From the NCBI GenBank assembly GCA_903906425.1, contig CAIVKH010000342.1, positions 16,091 through 80,090 of the forward strand: 64,000 nucleotides of DNA, in the 5' to 3' direction. The notes beneath the pieces were generated by a model. That model was given only the letters and a program-made list of their open reading frames with translations. It was not told the origin of the DNA and ran no database searches. Source of the stretch: an uncultured bacterium. GTDB taxonomy: Bacteria; Verrucomicrobiota; Kiritimatiellia; CAIVKH01. The position numbers and the translations under genes were made by a program. Positions 63,866 through 64,000 of this stretch are shown piece after piece (position 1 is the first letter of the stretch; each line of letters opens with the position of its first letter).

Positions 63866-64000
63866 TCACGAAAGCGGCAGCAGCAGCGCGAAGAGAATTC
63901 CGGCGGCGGCTGTTTCGAGAAGACGACGGACCTGACTCTCCCGCCGCGGCGCTACGAACGCGATCGGAGCCGCGGTCGTGCGGCGCCCCGCCACGGGACC
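63866..64000 (-). CDS. C-terminal end of a minus-strand gene (5' end outside window)
   Basis: The last 44 codons of a frame that is open to the window edge and ends TGA at 63868-63866. It reads RRESQVRRLLETAAAGILFA and ends with LLLPLS, a hydrophobic C-terminal end. It could be a membrane anchor or part of a multi-spanning protein. No family can be named from this piece. The distance to the palindrome cluster (14 bases after the stop) is like that of other genes here. Confidence 0.45.
   Translation of the reverse strand, partial: GPVAGRRTTAAPIAFVAPRRESQVRRLLETAAAGILFALLLPLS

Overview
The window is a GC-rich, gene-dense bacterial chromosome segment of about 56 protein genes, with no rRNA, tRNA, transposase or CRISPR array that I could see. 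The gene content points to the PVC superphylum and most likely Verrucomicrobiota. The pointers are a zinc-ribbon-headed Ser/Thr kinase with a multi-spanning tail, Tat-exported Gfo/Idh/MocA oxidoreductases, an HAF-repeat secreted protein, a subtilase with a Ca-binding DxDxDG-type tail, and a very small basic protein. The phylum call is inference from gene content; no marker gene was aligned.

Layout: 1-3376 holds two GT4 glycosyltransferases around an ECF sigma / membrane protein / secretin-like trio. 3495-10856 holds a PEBP-like protein, a kinase, an S9 peptidase with an inserted VHL-beta-like domain, and an LRR protein. 11006-13359 is ahcY preceded by an ArsR-methyltransferase fusion. 13609-18418 is an asnB / methyltransferase / GT-C set, probably for surface polysaccharide. 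18483-21642 is a corrinoid protein plus URO-D-type methyltransferase, with a divergent PocR/AraC-type regulator. 21809-25097 holds a BNR-repeat protein and small membrane proteins. 25178-30362 (minus strand) joins an Rrf2 regulator, cysH, cysD, cysN, a siroheme-synthase-like gene and hemA, linking sulfate assimilation to tetrapyrrole supply. 30584-35240 holds a SurA-like chaperone, rpmE-prfA-prmC and a PP-loop ATPase. 35438-37704 is a Tat-exported pair. 37788-41744 is purB-purM-purH. 42049-55551 is mostly surface and secreted proteins, a second kinase and a transporter. 55575-57438 holds ruvA, a cupin, a thioredoxin lipoprotein, a receiver protein and a 38-residue basic protein. 57656-59787 is an NfeD-like / flotillin pair, and 60030-63741 holds two large exported proteins.

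The feature that gene annotation does not explain is a 15-bp odd palindrome, TTCCAAT-S-ATTGGAA, where S is G or C. I count 51 units, 42 of them exact, in 22 clusters. Every cluster has at least two units (2, 3 or 4). Unit starts are 32 bp apart in 22 of 29 gaps, 33 in six and 31 in one, which is about three turns of B-DNA. Clusters sit between genes in convergent, divergent and tandem arrangements and never inside the tightly packed operons, so they punctuate transcription-unit boundaries without behaving simply as promoters or terminators. Units alternate G-centred and C-centred in 21 of 28 scorable gaps, and two C-centred units are never adjacent. One whole two-unit element is duplicated (46 of 47 bp) on both sides of the LRR gene. 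One cluster appears to have been absorbed into the start of a secreted-protein gene. I treat this as the main candidate for an undescribed system: a phased binding array or a mobile intergenic dimer element.
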